Notes: generated from the sequence alone by a model not told the origin. A DNA stretch of 64,000 nucleotides from Paenibacillus typhae (GCF_900099765.1 NZ_FNDX01000005.1:187952-251951), one strand, 5' to 3'; counted from the stretch's first letter, positions 41,476 to 51,280 are shown. Program-made: numbers and translations.

Positions 41476-43776
41476 CTACTGTAATCCGCCGGGACTCCCG
41501 TCTCCGGTATAAAAGCCGATATCATCCAGCATGATCCGGTCGCCTTCCTCTTGCAGGTAAAAGGTGATTTCGGTTAATTCATCGGGATTAAGGGCAGGCT
41601 CTTCCGTAAGGAAGCTCTCAAAAGGCAGTTCATACGTCTGGAATACCGCCTCTGACAGGTCTCCGTATTTACCGCCGCTGACCCGCTCCTCCAGCCAGGG
41701 GCTGATTGTGAACGCTGTCTGCGGCAGCGGAAGGATGTCCATCACTTCATCCAGCGGCAGCCGGGCGCTTACTTCATTGCTGTCAGTCAGTTCGATTTCG
41801 ACATCGGGAGCCGGGGCAGCCGCTGCAGGCACATCCGGCTCACTGTCTTCTGCACCAGGGTCGGCATTACGGTTCGCCATGGAGAAGGTCAGGCCTTCCG
41901 CACCGGAGGCGGCCAGCTCCCGGACTACGCTGTCCTTAAGCAGGATACTGTACGAGCCTGCTTCTTCTCCCGCATCGTGCTCCAGCAGGATACCATAGGT
42001 TGCTTTGCTCTTGGACTCGCGGTCCTTGGCCGTTTCCTCGGTCCAGCCCAGACCTGTCACGGCTGCAGTGCCGCCTGTCACTGTATTCTTGTTGCGGTCC
42101 TCATCATAACTCGCGACCGGAATATACCCGCCGCTCTGGAAACGGCTGAAATATGCTGTATCCGGCAGCCACTGCAGCCCGCTGCGGTAATCCCTGAATA
42201 ACTCCTTGTATCCGGTTTGTCCGTGCAGGGTGGTTTCAAGGAATGCTGATACATATACCTTAGCAATCTGCCGCTGTTCATCCCCGTCCATAATCTCTGC
42301 CCGGCTTAAGAATAAGCCCGCCGGCAGGGACTGGTCATACAGGCCCCAGTCCGTATTGAACTGGCTGTGGTTGGCATCGGCGATATAGAGCGAGCTCTTG
42401 AAGGCGGATGAGCCGCTGGAGTAGCTGGAGCGTATATATTGCCGGTCTCCGTAAAAGTCATGCACATCACCGTCCCGCGCACCCTGCAGTGTCAGATAAT
42501 TGACATCCTTTAGCCGGGCCTGCTGGTCGTCGATGGCTTTATCGGTTGGAGCCAGTGCAATAACAGATGATATTGTAAACTGTCCGGCGGCTGCGAGGAC
42601 AGGATCATCCCTGAACCAGCGTGCTGCATCGGCTGCCATGGCGACCGCCTGGCCGCCGCGGCTGTGGCCCAGCAGGGCCGTTTTTGTATAATCGACCTTC
42701 CGGTAGAACGGATTATCCGGCTGCTCCGCATATTCCCCGATCTGCTCCAGATGCTTCAGAATCATCCACGTCCGCACCTTGAAATCATTGTCCGGAATGC
42801 CGGACCAGGCCGAATAGTTAAGAAAATTCTCATCCAGCGTCACCGCAATGAACCCCCGGCTGGCTAGAAGTTCCCCCAAATAGGCGTACCCTGCTTCCGA
42901 ATAATCCTCCATCATGTGGTTGCCGTGTACCATCAGCACCAGCGGAAAGGGGCCGGTGCCTTCAGGCATCCATACCTGGGCATTGAGCGGAAGCGCAGTA
43001 TAATCGAATCCCCAGAATATCGTCCGCAGCTTGGGCCAGTTCTTGATATAGGCTGAAGCATCGGCAGAACCGGAGGTCAGCCTGACCTCTGAACCATACG
43101 CAGCGCGGTGCAGATCCTCTCCGCTGCCGTAGGTGAAATGCTCGTAGCTGTAGCTCCCCGGTGCTCCGGGGTCGGCTGCGCTGATTGGAGCAGCATTTCC
43201 GGCTTCAGCGGTTGTGGTACGCTCCGGAGGCTGCCCGGGTCCCGCACCGTACAGCGGCAGCGGAGCCAGCAGCAGGACCGCGGCGAGCAGAACTCCCGAC
43301 ACGGTCCGCCTGCTGCGCAGCAGTCCGGCCGACAGCCCGGCTGCTCCGCCCAGCAGAGCGGCAATGGCTGCAACAGCGGCGGCTGCTTCAATCGTCAGGT
43401 CGGAGAAGTACAGAATGAGCAGCACAGCTCCGAAGGAGCTGAGTACAGTTCCGGCAAACAGCTTAGGAAAGCGGAGGCCGGTCAGGGACAGCAGCAGGGC
43501 CAGAAGATTCCCGGCCAGTGCCAGCACGAGCGTTCCGGCTCCTGCCGCCAGAATAATATCCGCCGGGGCTCCCATACCTGTCGGAATGCCCAGGACGGCA
43601 ATAATAAAGGCCAGCGTGCCTATAGTCCAGGGACCGGCCAGTGCGGTCCTCCATAAGGTTGTGTCGTAAGCGTAGGTTAACATGATGCGTCTGCCTATTT
43701 CCGCGAATATGCGTCTGATCAGCCGAGGTCTTTGCGGCTGCGGCAGCTCTGGAGCATATTCCAAATCCATTCCCAT
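41476..43776 (-). CDS. Membrane-anchored alpha/beta hydrolase
   Basis: A 766-residue fusion. About five TM helices occupy residues ~30-180, then an extracytoplasmic alpha/beta-hydrolase domain begins near 245. PLVLMVHGNHMMEDY carries the oxyanion region and ALLGHSRGGQAV the nucleophilic Ser in GxSxG. The last ~200 residues look like a beta-rich, possibly jelly-roll, domain. It resembles PET hydrolase/chlorophyllase-like secreted esterases, but the substrate is unknown. ATG 43776 is used because GGGGG lies 8 bases upstream. Upstream in frame is an apparent zinc-ribbon string that I consider non-coding. Confidence 0.82.
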   Translation of the reverse strand: MGMDLEYAPELPQPQRPRLIRRIFAEIGRRIMLTYAYDTTLWRTALAGPWTIGTLAFIIAVLGIPTGMGAPADIILAAGAGTLVLALAGNLLALLLSLTGLRFPKLFAGTVLSSFGAVLLILYFSDLTIEAAAAVAAIAALLGGAAGLSAGLLRSRRTVSGVLLAAVLLLAPLPLYGAGPGQPPERTTTAEAGNAAPISAADPGAPGSYSYEHFTYGSGEDLHRAAYGSEVRLTSGSADASAYIKNWPKLRTIFWGFDYTALPLNAQVWMPEGTGPFPLVLMVHGNHMMEDYSEAGYAYLGELLASRGFIAVTLDENFLNYSAWSGIPDNDFKVRTWMILKHLEQIGEYAEQPDNPFYRKVDYTKTALLGHSRGGQAVAMAADAARWFRDDPVLAAAGQFTISSVIALAPTDKAIDDQQARLKDVNYLTLQGARDGDVHDFYGDRQYIRSSYSSGSSAFKSSLYIADANHSQFNTDWGLYDQSLPAGLFLSRAEIMDGDEQRQIAKVYVSAFLETTLHGQTGYKELFRDYRSGLQWLPDTAYFSRFQSGGYIPVASYDEDRNKNTVTGGTAAVTGLGWTEETAKDRESKSKATYGILLEHDAGEEAGSYSILLKDSVVRELAASGAEGLTFSMANRNADPGAEDSEPDVPAAAAPAPDVEIELTDSNEVSARLPLDEVMDILPLPQTAFTISPWLEERVSGGKYGDLSEAVFQTYELPFESFLTEEPALNPDELTEITFYLQEEGDRIMLDDIGFYTGDGSPGGLQ

Positions 43777-43921
43777 GTTTTTATCCCCCATAAGATGTAG
43801 CAATATTATTACTTTACAGCTTTTGCAGCTTTGATAACAAGCGGGTCTTGCAGGAACAGCCGCCATTTGCTTCCCGCAGAAAGAGCAGAATGCCATCTTG
43901 AAGCCATTCTGAAAAAAAGAT
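43777..43921. other. Intergenic region upstream of the hydrolase gene
   Basis: Start of the 377-base gap between divergent genes. It must hold the hydrolase promoter (minus strand). No boxes assigned. Confidence 0.4.
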
Positions 43922-43950
43922 TTGACAGGTGGCAGAGATTTCAGTATTAT
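43922..43950 (+). promoter_or_regulatory. Promoter of the sulfate transporter operon
   Basis: TTGACA (43922-43927) and TATTAT (43945-43950) with a 17-base spacer. Confidence 0.8.
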
Positions 43951-43959
43951 GTGTTTAAA

Positions 43960-43976
43960 CCTACTAAACGGGTAGG
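43960..43976. promoter_or_regulatory. Candidate CymR/Rrf2-type operator
   Basis: CCTAC, a 7-base spacer and GTAGG, followed by AATAATTA, just after the -10 box and overlapping the expected start site. The layout resembles CymR sites that repress sulfur-acquisition genes in Bacillales. The match is from memory of the motif style. The following ~180-nt leader showed no recognised riboswitch. Confidence 0.4.
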
Positions 43977-44153
43977 AATAATTAAATAAATGTTCTTACC
44001 GTACAGACGGAGGAGCGCCCGCTTGAAGCAAGCAGACACGTGTCTACAGGACCGGTTTGACCTGCCATATGTGGGCATTCCTGCGTCTTTTTTCTACTAA
44101 CATGAATTTCAGAGGCATTTCTAATATTAAAAAAACATGGGGGAGTGGTTGGA

Positions 44154-45281
44154 ATGAAGAAAGGGATCAAGAAGGGGCTTCTCGCCGGGTTTACATTACT
44201 GCTGACGGCAGGGCTCACTGCTTGCGGAAGCAACGGCAATACGAACAACAGTGCAAATTCAGCAGCAGGCACGCCTGAGGCAACCAATGCAGGAACGAAT
44301 GCGGCTGCTGCAGCCGAAGCGACAAAGGCGCCGGCAAAAGATCCGGTAGAGCTGCTGAATGTCTCCTATGACCCTACACGCGAGCTGTACGAGAACTATA
44401 ACAAATCGTTTGCTGATTATTGGGAGCAGGAAACCGGGCAGAAGGTAACCATTAAACAGTCCCATGGCGGTTCCGGAGCGCAGAGCCGGGCGGTGCTTGA
44501 AGGACTGGAGGCGGACGTTGTAACACTGGCGCTTGGTTATGACATTGATGCGCTGGCTGATAAAGGGCTGATTAATGCAGGCTGGGAGAGCAAGTTCGAG
44601 CATAACAGTTCGCCGTACACCTCGACCATCGTGTTCCTGGTTCGCAAGGGCAATCCGAAGGGCATCAAGGACTGGCCGGATCTGCTGAAAGAGGGCGTGG
44701 AAGTGATCACTCCGAATCCCAAGACTTCCGGCGGAGCACGCTGGAACTATCTGGCGGCGTGGGGGTATGCACTGGACAATAACAATAACGATGAAGCCAA
44801 GGCACAGGCATTTGTCCAGGAGCTGTTCAAGCATGTGCCGGTACTGGATACCGGGGCGCGCGGAGCTACAACGACCTTTGTAGAACGCGGCATCGGCGAT
44901 GTACTGCTGGCGTGGGAGAATGAGGCCTATCTGTCCATCAAGGAGCTGGGCCCGGACAAATTTGAAATTGTGAACCCGTCCGAGAGCATTCTGGCAGAGC
45001 CGCCGGTAGCGATCGTGGACAAAACAGTAGACAAGCGCGGAACACGCGAGGTAGCTGAGGCCTATCTGAACTACCTCTACACCGAGGAAGGACAGAAAAT
45101 CGCCGCAGAGAACTATTACCGTCCGACACTTGAGAGTGTGAAGGAGCAGTTCAAGGACCAGTTCCCGGAAATCAAGCTGTTCACCCTGGCTGAGAAGTTC
45201 GGCACCTGGAAAGAAACCCAGGAGAAGCATTTCAATGACGGCGGAATCTTTGACCAGATTTATGTGCCGGGAAGCAAATAA
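44154..45281 (+). CDS. sbp: Sulfate-binding lipoprotein of an ABC transporter
   Basis: A 375-residue periplasmic-binding-protein-type lipoprotein. The lipobox is LTAC near residue 22, followed by an Asn/Ala/Thr-rich linker. The sulfate-binding signature region [20 protein letters not shown] and [20 protein letters not shown] is typical of Sbp/CysP. ATG 44154 has GGGGGAG 8 bases upstream; the GTG at 44145 lies too close to it. First gene of the operon. Confidence 0.95.
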   Translation: MKKGIKKGLLAGFTLLLTAGLTACGSNGNTNNSANSAAGTPEATNAGTNAAAAAEATKAPAKDPVELLNVSYDPTRELYENYNKSFADYWEQETGQKVTIKQSHGGSGAQSRAVLEGLEADVVTLALGYDIDALADKGLINAGWESKFEHNSSPYTSTIVFLVRKGNPKGIKDWPDLLKEGVEVITPNPKTSGGARWNYLAAWGYALDNNNNDEAKAQAFVQELFKHVPVLDTGARGATTTFVERGIGDVLLAWENEAYLSIKELGPDKFEIVNPSESILAEPPVAIVDKTVDKRGTREVAEAYLNYLYTEEGQKIAAENYYRPTLESVKEQFKDQFPEIKLFTLAEKFGTWKETQEKHFNDGGIFDQIYVPGSK

Positions 45282-45307
45282 ATAAGATACTGGCTTTTAA
45301 TAACCGG

Positions 45308-45335
45308 ATGCCTCAGCCGCAAGAGCTGGGGCATT
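45308..45335 (+). terminator. Intercistronic hairpin after the binding-protein gene
   Basis: ATGCCTCAGC, loop, GCTGGGGCAT with no T-run. It probably stabilises the 3' end of the abundant binding-protein mRNA rather than ending transcription. Confidence 0.5.
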
Positions 45336-45420
45336 CATGAATGATATGGGCCTGGGGAGCCTGCTCCGTCAGGGACGCTGATCGGTGACAAGCCGAAGGC
45401 AGGAAAGGATGGGTGCATAG

Positions 45421-46260
45421 ATGAATGTCATTTCTACGGCTGCAGCACGGCGCAAGGTGCTTCCGGGCTTCGGCATTACGATGGGTTACAGTGTACTGTA
45501 CCTGAGTCTGATAGTACTTCTGCCGCTATCGGCGCTGCTTATCAATTCAACCGGGCTGAGCTGGGCCAAGTTCTGGGATATTGCTACCGATCCCCGGGTG
45601 CTGGCCTCTTACCGTGTCAGCATTGGTACTGCTGCGGCTGCAGCGTTAGCGAATGCTTTTTTTGGCCTGCTGATGGCCTGGGTGCTCGTGCGTTACGAGT
45701 TTCCGGGCAAAAGAATTTTCGACGCTCTTATTGATCTCCCGTTTGCCCTGCCGACCGCGGTTGCCGGTGTTTCCCTGACCGCACTTTATTCCCAGAACGG
45801 CTGGATCGGCTCTTTATTCGAGCCGTACGGCTTCAAAATTGCCTTTACCCCGCTTGGAATCACGCTGGCGCTGATGTTCATCGGCATTCCCTTTGTTGTG
45901 CGGACCGTCCAGCCGGTGCTGGAGGATCTTGACAGGGATATGGAGGAGGCTGCAGCAACATTGGGTGCAAAGCGCGGCCGGACCTTTCTGCGCATCATTC
46001 TGCCTGAGGTATTTCCTGCGCTGCTTACCGGCTTCGCGCTGGCCTTTGCCCGGGGGATCGGTGAATATGGCTCAGTCGTCTTTATCTCCGGGAACATGCC
46101 GATGCGGACGGAAATTGCCCCGCTGCTGATTATGTCCAAGCTGGAGCAGTTCGACTACGCCGGAGCGACGGCGGTGGCGTTGCTTCTGCTGCTGATTTCC
46201 TTCCTGATGCTGCTGGTCATTAACCTGCTTCAGCGCTGGGCCCGCAAAACATCAAGATAA
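45421..46260 (+). CDS. cysT: Sulfate ABC transporter permease CysT
   Basis: A 279-residue permease with six TM helices. The EAA loop reads [39 protein letters not shown] and [18 protein letters not shown] are diagnostic for CysT. An AAAGGA motif precedes ATG 45421. It pairs with CysW 17 bases downstream. Confidence 0.95.
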   Translation: MNVISTAAARRKVLPGFGITMGYSVLYLSLIVLLPLSALLINSTGLSWAKFWDIATDPRVLASYRVSIGTAAAAALANAFFGLLMAWVLVRYEFPGKRIFDALIDLPFALPTAVAGVSLTALYSQNGWIGSLFEPYGFKIAFTPLGITLALMFIGIPFVVRTVQPVLEDLDRDMEEAAATLGAKRGRTFLRIILPEVFPALLTGFALAFARGIGEYGSVVFISGNMPMRTEIAPLLIMSKLEQFDYAGATAVALLLLLISFLMLLVINLLQRWARKTSR

Positions 46261-46277
46261 AATAAGGAGGAATAAAC

Positions 46278-47141
46278 ATGGCAGGAACTGTGCCTATGCA
46301 TGCCCCTAAGCGAACAAGCAGCACGGCCTCATCCGCAACCAATGAATCCCGGGTAGTGAAATGGGTGCTGATTGCAGCCGCCGGGCTGGTAATGCTCTGG
46401 CTGATTGCCCTGCCGCTGATCGTTGTGCTTACTGAGGCACTGAAGCGCGGCTGGGACGTCTACTGGGCTGCACTTTCTGATCCGGATGCGGCTTCAGCCC
46501 TAAGGCTGACACTGCTCGTAGCGGCGATTACGGTTCCGCTGAATACGATTTTTGGCGTAACCGCAGCCTGGGCAGTGACCAAATTCCGTTTCCGCGGCAA
46601 AGGCTTTCTGATTACCCTGATCGATCTGCCGTTTGCCGTATCGCCGGTTATCGGCGGGCTGATCTTTGTGCTTGTGTTCGGTTCGAGCGGCTGGTTCGGC
46701 TCCTGGCTCAGCGATAATGACATCAAGATTGTTTTTGCCCTCCCCGGCATTATACTTGCGACACTGTTCGTAACCTTTCCCTTTGTAGCGCGCGAGCTGA
46801 TCCCGCTGATGGAGGACCAGGGTACGCAGGAGGAAGAGGCGGCGATTACGCTGGGCGCCAAGGGCTGGCAAATCTTTTTCCGTGTTACCCTGCCCAATAT
46901 CAAATGGGGGCTGTTATATGGCATCATTCTGTGCAACGCGCGGGCGATGGGAGAGTTCGGGGCAGTGTCCGTAGTATCCGGCCGGATCCGGGGAGAGACC
47001 AATACGCTGCCGCTGCATGTGGAAATTTTGTATAACGAATATCAGTTTTCAGCTTCCTTCGCAGTTGCTTCACTGCTGCTTCTACTGGCCCTGGTTACAA
47101 TGATTATCAAAAGCTGGCTAATGCGCAAAAATGCTCATTGA
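46278..47141 (+). CDS. cysW: Sulfate ABC transporter permease CysW
   Basis: A 287-residue permease. The EAA loop is EEEAAITLGAKGWQIFFRVT. DLPFAVSPVIGGLIFVLVFG and ARAMGEFGAVSVVSGRIRG identify CysW. AAGGAGG precedes ATG 46278. No cysA ATPase follows. Confidence 0.95.
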   Translation: MAGTVPMHAPKRTSSTASSATNESRVVKWVLIAAAGLVMLWLIALPLIVVLTEALKRGWDVYWAALSDPDAASALRLTLLVAAITVPLNTIFGVTAAWAVTKFRFRGKGFLITLIDLPFAVSPVIGGLIFVLVFGSSGWFGSWLSDNDIKIVFALPGIILATLFVTFPFVARELIPLMEDQGTQEEEAAITLGAKGWQIFFRVTLPNIKWGLLYGIILCNARAMGEFGAVSVVSGRIRGETNTLPLHVEILYNEYQFSASFAVASLLLLLALVTMIIKSWLMRKNAH

Positions 47142-47243
47142 CAGTGATTTGGTTCCATGCTAAGTTAAAGCTCAGTATACAAGTTGGAAATGACGGGATT
47201 TAGGCGGAGATAACCCCCTATCCGGGGAAAGGGAGGCTGGAAA

Positions 47244-47465
47244 ATGGCTAAGCCACTGAAGGTGGATGAGTTATGGCTATCACGAATTTCAGAACTGCTG
47301 GACAATATGGAATTCGGCTCACTGCACATTGTGGTGCATGAGGGTCAGATTGTTCAGATGGAGCGTACGGAGCGTAAGCGTTTCGAGAACAGCTCAGCAA
47401 ATCCGCGTTACAGTGGGGAAGCCGGAAACCGGCGTACGGATGCCCGTTCGGCGGGACGGGGATAG
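47244..47465 (+). CDS. yezD: YezD family small protein (DUF2292)
   Basis: 73 residues. LSRISELLDNMEFGSLHIVV followed by HEGQIVQMERTERKRF matches the YezD/DUF2292 family, short proteins that often accompany sulfate transport and assimilation genes. The last ~25 residues are polar and unconserved. GGGAGG precedes ATG 47244. Position behind cysW supports a link to sulfur metabolism; the biochemical role is unknown. Confidence 0.88.
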   Translation: MAKPLKVDELWLSRISELLDNMEFGSLHIVVHEGQIVQMERTERKRFENSSANPRYSGEAGNRRTDARSAGRG

Positions 47466-47508
47466 AAGGCAGCTTTTAGCGGCTCGTTCAAAATAATAGA
47501 CAGGAACA

Positions 47509-47558
47509 GAAACAGAGCAGCGTCCCTTCAATGTGAAGGCGGAACGCTGCTCTGTTTT
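47509..47558. terminator. Terminator of the sulfate operon
   Basis: AAACAGAGCAGCGT, inner hairpin, ACGCTGCTCTGTTTT. Confidence 0.9.
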
Positions 47559-47575
47559 GCTGTAATTCTATAATG

Positions 47576-47884
47576 TTAGTACTGTGGTCTCCTGCGGTTG
47601 CCGGAGAGGCCTTCGATCAGCAGGACGATAGCGGTAATGGCATGCATGATCCAGCCGACAAACGGAATGAGTGCAACTACCGAAGTGACAATTCCGATCA
47701 TGTTACCGATGTACGGCCCGCGTTCTCTCAGCAGGATGACTACAGCCGCCGCATGGAGCAGGAAGGCAACGCCGAGCGGCAGCCAGGCATTGGCGACAAC
47801 GAAGGTACCCCCGATAAACGGAATGGCCAGAAACGCCTCGTACGCAAAAGTCCCCCATTTAAATAATTTGCCCAGTGATGACAT
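47576..47884 (-). CDS. Small membrane protein, hypothetical
   Basis: 102 residues with three or four hydrophobic helices (AYEAFLAIPFIGGTFVVANA, LGVAFLLHAAAVVILL, IGNMIGIVTSVVALIPFVG) and a basic tail SGNRRRPQY. A similar-looking Bacillales membrane family is known without function. The Shine-Dalgarno (ATCGGTG) is weak. Confidence 0.7.
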   Translation of the reverse strand: MSSLGKLFKWGTFAYEAFLAIPFIGGTFVVANAWLPLGVAFLLHAAAVVILLRERGPYIGNMIGIVTSVVALIPFVGWIMHAITAIVLLIEGLSGNRRRPQY

Positions 47885-48144
47885 GATGGTTCACCGATCC
47901 TTTTCAAGTTATAGTGGAGCCTGATTATATTACTATTAGTTACCCGTCTTCTTGGATTGAGAATAGGCAATGATGTCTGTGGCGGAATTCTTTATAGCAT
48001 ACGTTGGAATCGGCGATCCGTTTCAAAATGAACCCCGGGCTTATCCGCCCCTCGCCTTGATTGCGGCTGCTGCTGCGTATATATTGGTAACAGTGCAGGG
48101 GACAGTCAGCATACCCCTGTCAGAGAGCGGGGGGAAGATCAAGT

Positions 48145-48558
48145 ATGAACCATGTATCTAAACCGGAAATACGCCATGAGCTGCCTTCAGTAGAGCAGTA
48201 TCTGGCTCTGCGGATAGAGGCGGGCCTGAGTCCGATGAGTGCTGAAGGCGCGGCCGCCGGACTTCCGCGATCCTGTTTTGCAGTTACCCTATATGATGGC
48301 GGGCAGCTGGTGGGCATGGGCCGGGTGATAGGGGACGGGGGCTGCTTTTTTCAGGTTACGGACATAGCGGTAAAGCCTGCCTATCAGGGCCGGGGCTTGG
48401 GAAAAGCGGTCATGCACGAAATCAGGCAGTTTCTTGATACTGTGCCGCAGCCGTCCTATGTAAGCCTGATTGCAGATGGTGAGGCCGCCAGGCTCTATGC
48501 GCAGTATGGCTTCACTCCTGTTATGCCTGAGTCACAGGGGATGTTTCTGCGGCGGTAG
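48145..48558 (+). CDS. GNAT family N-acetyltransferase
   Basis: A 137-residue acetyltransferase. FQVTDIAVKPAYQGRGLGKA contains strand 4 and the acetyl-CoA pyrophosphate loop (QGRGLG), and AARLYAQYGF is the final motif. GGGGGGAAG precedes ATG 48145. The substrate is unknown. Confidence 0.92.
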   Translation: MNHVSKPEIRHELPSVEQYLALRIEAGLSPMSAEGAAAGLPRSCFAVTLYDGGQLVGMGRVIGDGGCFFQVTDIAVKPAYQGRGLGKAVMHEIRQFLDTVPQPSYVSLIADGEAARLYAQYGFTPVMPESQGMFLRR

Positions 48559-48634
48559 AGCGTAGATATATAAACTTAGCACGAATTGACGGATAAAGCG
48601 GCATGCTAGCAGACGAAAGGTGAGGAAACGAAAG

Positions 48635-49267
48635 ATGGATGTAGTGGTAATAGGAGCGTCAGGAACCATTGGAAAGGCCATTGTACAGGAAGCGTTAAAA
48701 AGAAAACATGAGGTAACCGCAGCCGTCCGCCATCCGGAATCGCTGGAGCTGCAGCATGAACGTCTGCAGATTGTACGCGTGGACGCGCTTGATCCGGCAT
48801 CTGTTGCCGCGGCAGTAGCGGGGCACGGTGAAATTATTAGCGCCTTCGGGCCAGATCCGGGGCAGGAAAATGACCTGCTCAGAGCGGCAGACTCCTTGAT
48901 CGAAGGGCTGCAGCAGGCAGGTGTAGAGCGTCTGATTATTGTTGGCGGTGCTGGCAGCCTGAAGACTGAGTCCGGGGAGTGGCTGATGGATACGGCCGGA
49001 TTCCCCGGGGAGCTCCGGCCGCTGGCTGCAGCGCATGCGCATGCTTATGAAATATACAGGGGCTCAGAGCTGGATTACACCTATATCAGCCCGCCTGCAG
49101 CAATTGTCTCCGGCCGCCGGACCGGCATGTTCCGGATCGGCCTGGACCGGCTGATTACGGATGAGAACGGCGAGAGCAGTATCAGCGTGGAGGATTTTGC
49201 CGCCGCCGTGGTTGATGAGCTTGAGGAGGGCAACTTCAGCCGGGAACGGTTCACAGTAGCGTATTGA
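48635..49267 (+). CDS. NAD(P)H-binding SDR/NmrA-like protein
   Basis: A 210-residue Rossmann protein with the GASGTIG dinucleotide-binding motif at residues 7-13, VTAAVRHPESL, IIVGGAGSLKTESG and YTYISPPAAIVSGRRTG. It is an atypical SDR of the YwnB/YhfK kind, without the classical YxxxK pair visible in the usual place. ATG 48635 has AAAGGTGAGG upstream. Confidence 0.87.
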   Translation: MDVVVIGASGTIGKAIVQEALKRKHEVTAAVRHPESLELQHERLQIVRVDALDPASVAAAVAGHGEIISAFGPDPGQENDLLRAADSLIEGLQQAGVERLIIVGGAGSLKTESGEWLMDTAGFPGELRPLAAAHAHAYEIYRGSELDYTYISPPAAIVSGRRTGMFRIGLDRLITDENGESSISVEDFAAAVVDELEEGNFSRERFTVAY

Positions 49268-49437
49268 TTCACCTTAATAAGCGGGGCGGGCAGCAGCTGC
49301 AGCCCGCCCAAAGGGGATTGTTCCCCTGCGCAGGAGGGGTAAGACTTATTGCATATGATGCTGTAAGGCTTGCCTCTTTTGCTTGTGCAAGCCTGGCTGA
49401 TTCTTAATCAAGCGAGACAGGGAAGGGGTTGAGGTAT

Positions 49438-51189
49438 ATGGATCTGGTCACTGCAGAGGAAATGCGGCAGCTGGACCGTACTACGATAGAGAAGCTGGGC
49501 ATTCCGGCAATTGCGCTCATGGAGAATGCCGGGCGTGCGATTGCTGAGGAAGTCATTGCACTATGCCGGCGCAGGCAGTATAACAGTGGAAACAGTGTGC
49601 ACGCCGATGCAGGGCATGGCTCTGACTGGGGCATGGAAAGTGATATTGTGCGCAGAGGCAGCAACGGGGGGAGTGTTACGGGCGGTACCGGTCGCAGCAT
49701 AGGCGGCGGCTGGAACGGCAGCAGCGGGGTGAGCGGCGGTGCGCAGCCGCCGCAGGAATTCAGGGTCAGCGCCGACCGCGCGCTGACCCTGGACCATGCC
49801 GCCGCCGAGCACTGGCTGATCCTCGCCGGCAAAGGCAACAACGGCGGCGACGGCCTCGCCGCCGCCAGGCACCTGCGTGAGGCAGGCCTCGCCGTCACGC
49901 TGGTGTATGCGGCCGCGCCGCAGACGCTGGCCGGGGAAGCCGCCGTGCAGCGTGATGCTGCAGCGGCGCTGGGGATTCCGGCCGTGGTCCACGGCCGGGA
50001 CCGCATCGACTTTGCCGGCTGCACCGGCATCGTCGATGCCCTGCTCGGCACCGGAAGCGCGGGAGAGCCGCGCGGTGCCTATGCGGACCTGATTGCCGCG
50101 GCCAATGCCAGCGGCAAGCCGATTGTGTCCGCGGACATCCCCAGCGGGCTGGACGCGGACACGGGGGCGCTGCATGAGCCTTGCATTCATGCAGCGGTGA
50201 CGGTCTGCCTCGCGCTGCTCAAGCGCGGGCTGGTGCAGTATCCCGGCGCGGGAGCAGCCGGGAGGGTGGTGGTCCGCTCCATCGGCATCCCTGCTGCTCT
50301 GGCCCGGGAGGCCGGGGTGCAGGCCAGCCTGCTGACCCCGGAAGTGCTGCAGACCCGTCTCGGGGTCGACGTGTCGCGCCGCCGCTCGCCCGAGGGCCAC
50401 AAGGGCACCTACGGGCATGTCCTGCTGGCGGCGGGAAGCCTGTCCATGAGCGGCGCCGGCTTGCTCGCGGCACGGGCCGCGCTGCGGGCAGGTTGCGGTC
50501 TGGTGACCTGGGCACTGCCTGCAGCGCTGCTGCCATATGTAATCGGTGCCGCTCCGGAGATCATGCTGGCTGCAGCCGGCGGCGGAGAGGACGGCACCTG
50601 GAATGCGGAGACAGCCGCTGAGGTGCTGCGGCTTGGCGGGAAGCGTGATGTGGTTGCCACAGGTCCCGGACTGGGCCGGTTTGCCGGAGACAGGGAATGG
50701 CTCCGCATGCTGTGGGAAGGGATCAGCAGCCCGCTGGTGCTGGATGCGGATGCCCTTAATATTCTGGCGGAATGCAACTATACGGAATGGTCCAGTCCCG
50801 GCAGGCCGGTTATTCTAACCCCTCATCCGGGGGAAATGGCCCGGCTCGCGGGCGTATCCACGCCGCAGGTACAGCGTGACCGGATCGGTCTTGCCCAGGC
50901 TTATGCCGTAAAGCACAGCGTGGTCCTTGTACTCAAAGGCTCACACACCGTAATTGCCTCGCCTGAAGGGGAGGTCTATGTCAACGCCACAGGCCATCCG
51001 GGAATGGGCACTGGCGGAGCAGGCGATGTGCTGACGGGAATGATAGCCGGCCTGCTCGCCCAGGGCATGGATGCCGTCCAGGCAGCAGCCTTCGGCGTGT
51101 ATCTGCACGGACTGGCCGGCGAGCGGGCGGCCGGCTCACGGAATCATCCGTCGGCACTGATCGCCGGAGATATGATTGAGGCGCTCTAG
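49438..51189 (+). CDS. nnr: Bifunctional NAD(P)H-hydrate epimerase / ADP-dependent dehydratase (Nnr)
   Basis: A 583-residue metabolite-repair enzyme. The N-terminal YjeF epimerase part begins LVTAEEMRQLDRTTIEKLGI and contains LAGKGNNGGDGLAAARHL and ADIPSGLDADTG. The C-terminal ribokinase-like dehydratase (from about 290) has KGTYGHVLLAAGSLSMSGAG, VATGPGLG, LDADALNIL, LTPHPGEMARL and GMGTGGAGDVLTG. Residues about 45-112 are a Gly/Ser-rich, low-complexity insertion after the first helix that ordinary members lack. The ATG at 49438 is preferred over the TTG at 49429. Confidence 0.95.
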   Translation: MDLVTAEEMRQLDRTTIEKLGIPAIALMENAGRAIAEEVIALCRRRQYNSGNSVHADAGHGSDWGMESDIVRRGSNGGSVTGGTGRSIGGGWNGSSGVSGGAQPPQEFRVSADRALTLDHAAAEHWLILAGKGNNGGDGLAAARHLREAGLAVTLVYAAAPQTLAGEAAVQRDAAAALGIPAVVHGRDRIDFAGCTGIVDALLGTGSAGEPRGAYADLIAAANASGKPIVSADIPSGLDADTGALHEPCIHAAVTVCLALLKRGLVQYPGAGAAGRVVVRSIGIPAALAREAGVQASLLTPEVLQTRLGVDVSRRRSPEGHKGTYGHVLLAAGSLSMSGAGLLAARAALRAGCGLVTWALPAALLPYVIGAAPEIMLAAAGGGEDGTWNAETAAEVLRLGGKRDVVATGPGLGRFAGDREWLRMLWEGISSPLVLDADALNILAECNYTEWSSPGRPVILTPHPGEMARLAGVSTPQVQRDRIGLAQAYAVKHSVVLVLKGSHTVIASPEGEVYVNATGHPGMGTGGAGDVLTGMIAGLLAQGMDAVQAAAFGVYLHGLAGERAAGSRNHPSALIAGDMIEAL

Positions 51190-51280
51190 AAGCTGCTATG
51201 GATCTGCATCAACGGGGCTGCGGACAGATTGCGCATTAGCATTTCTCAGTACCGGTATACAGTAGCTTCGCTAACTCCGG

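Noticed and set aside
43777..43896. Zinc-ribbon-like string (CSFCGK .. CKSC) in frame upstream of the membrane hydrolase
   Set aside because: No ribosome site before it, a good one (GGGGG) before ATG 43776, and the next residues do not fit a folded ribbon; probably chance.
43957..44153. SAM or other sulfur riboswitch in the leader of the sulfate operon
   Set aside because: I looked for S-box and related consensus strings and found none; only short weak hairpins are present.
47970..48161. A 63-residue plus-strand frame before the GNAT gene
   Set aside because: No Shine-Dalgarno, overlaps the GNAT start and its ribosome site, and resembles no family.
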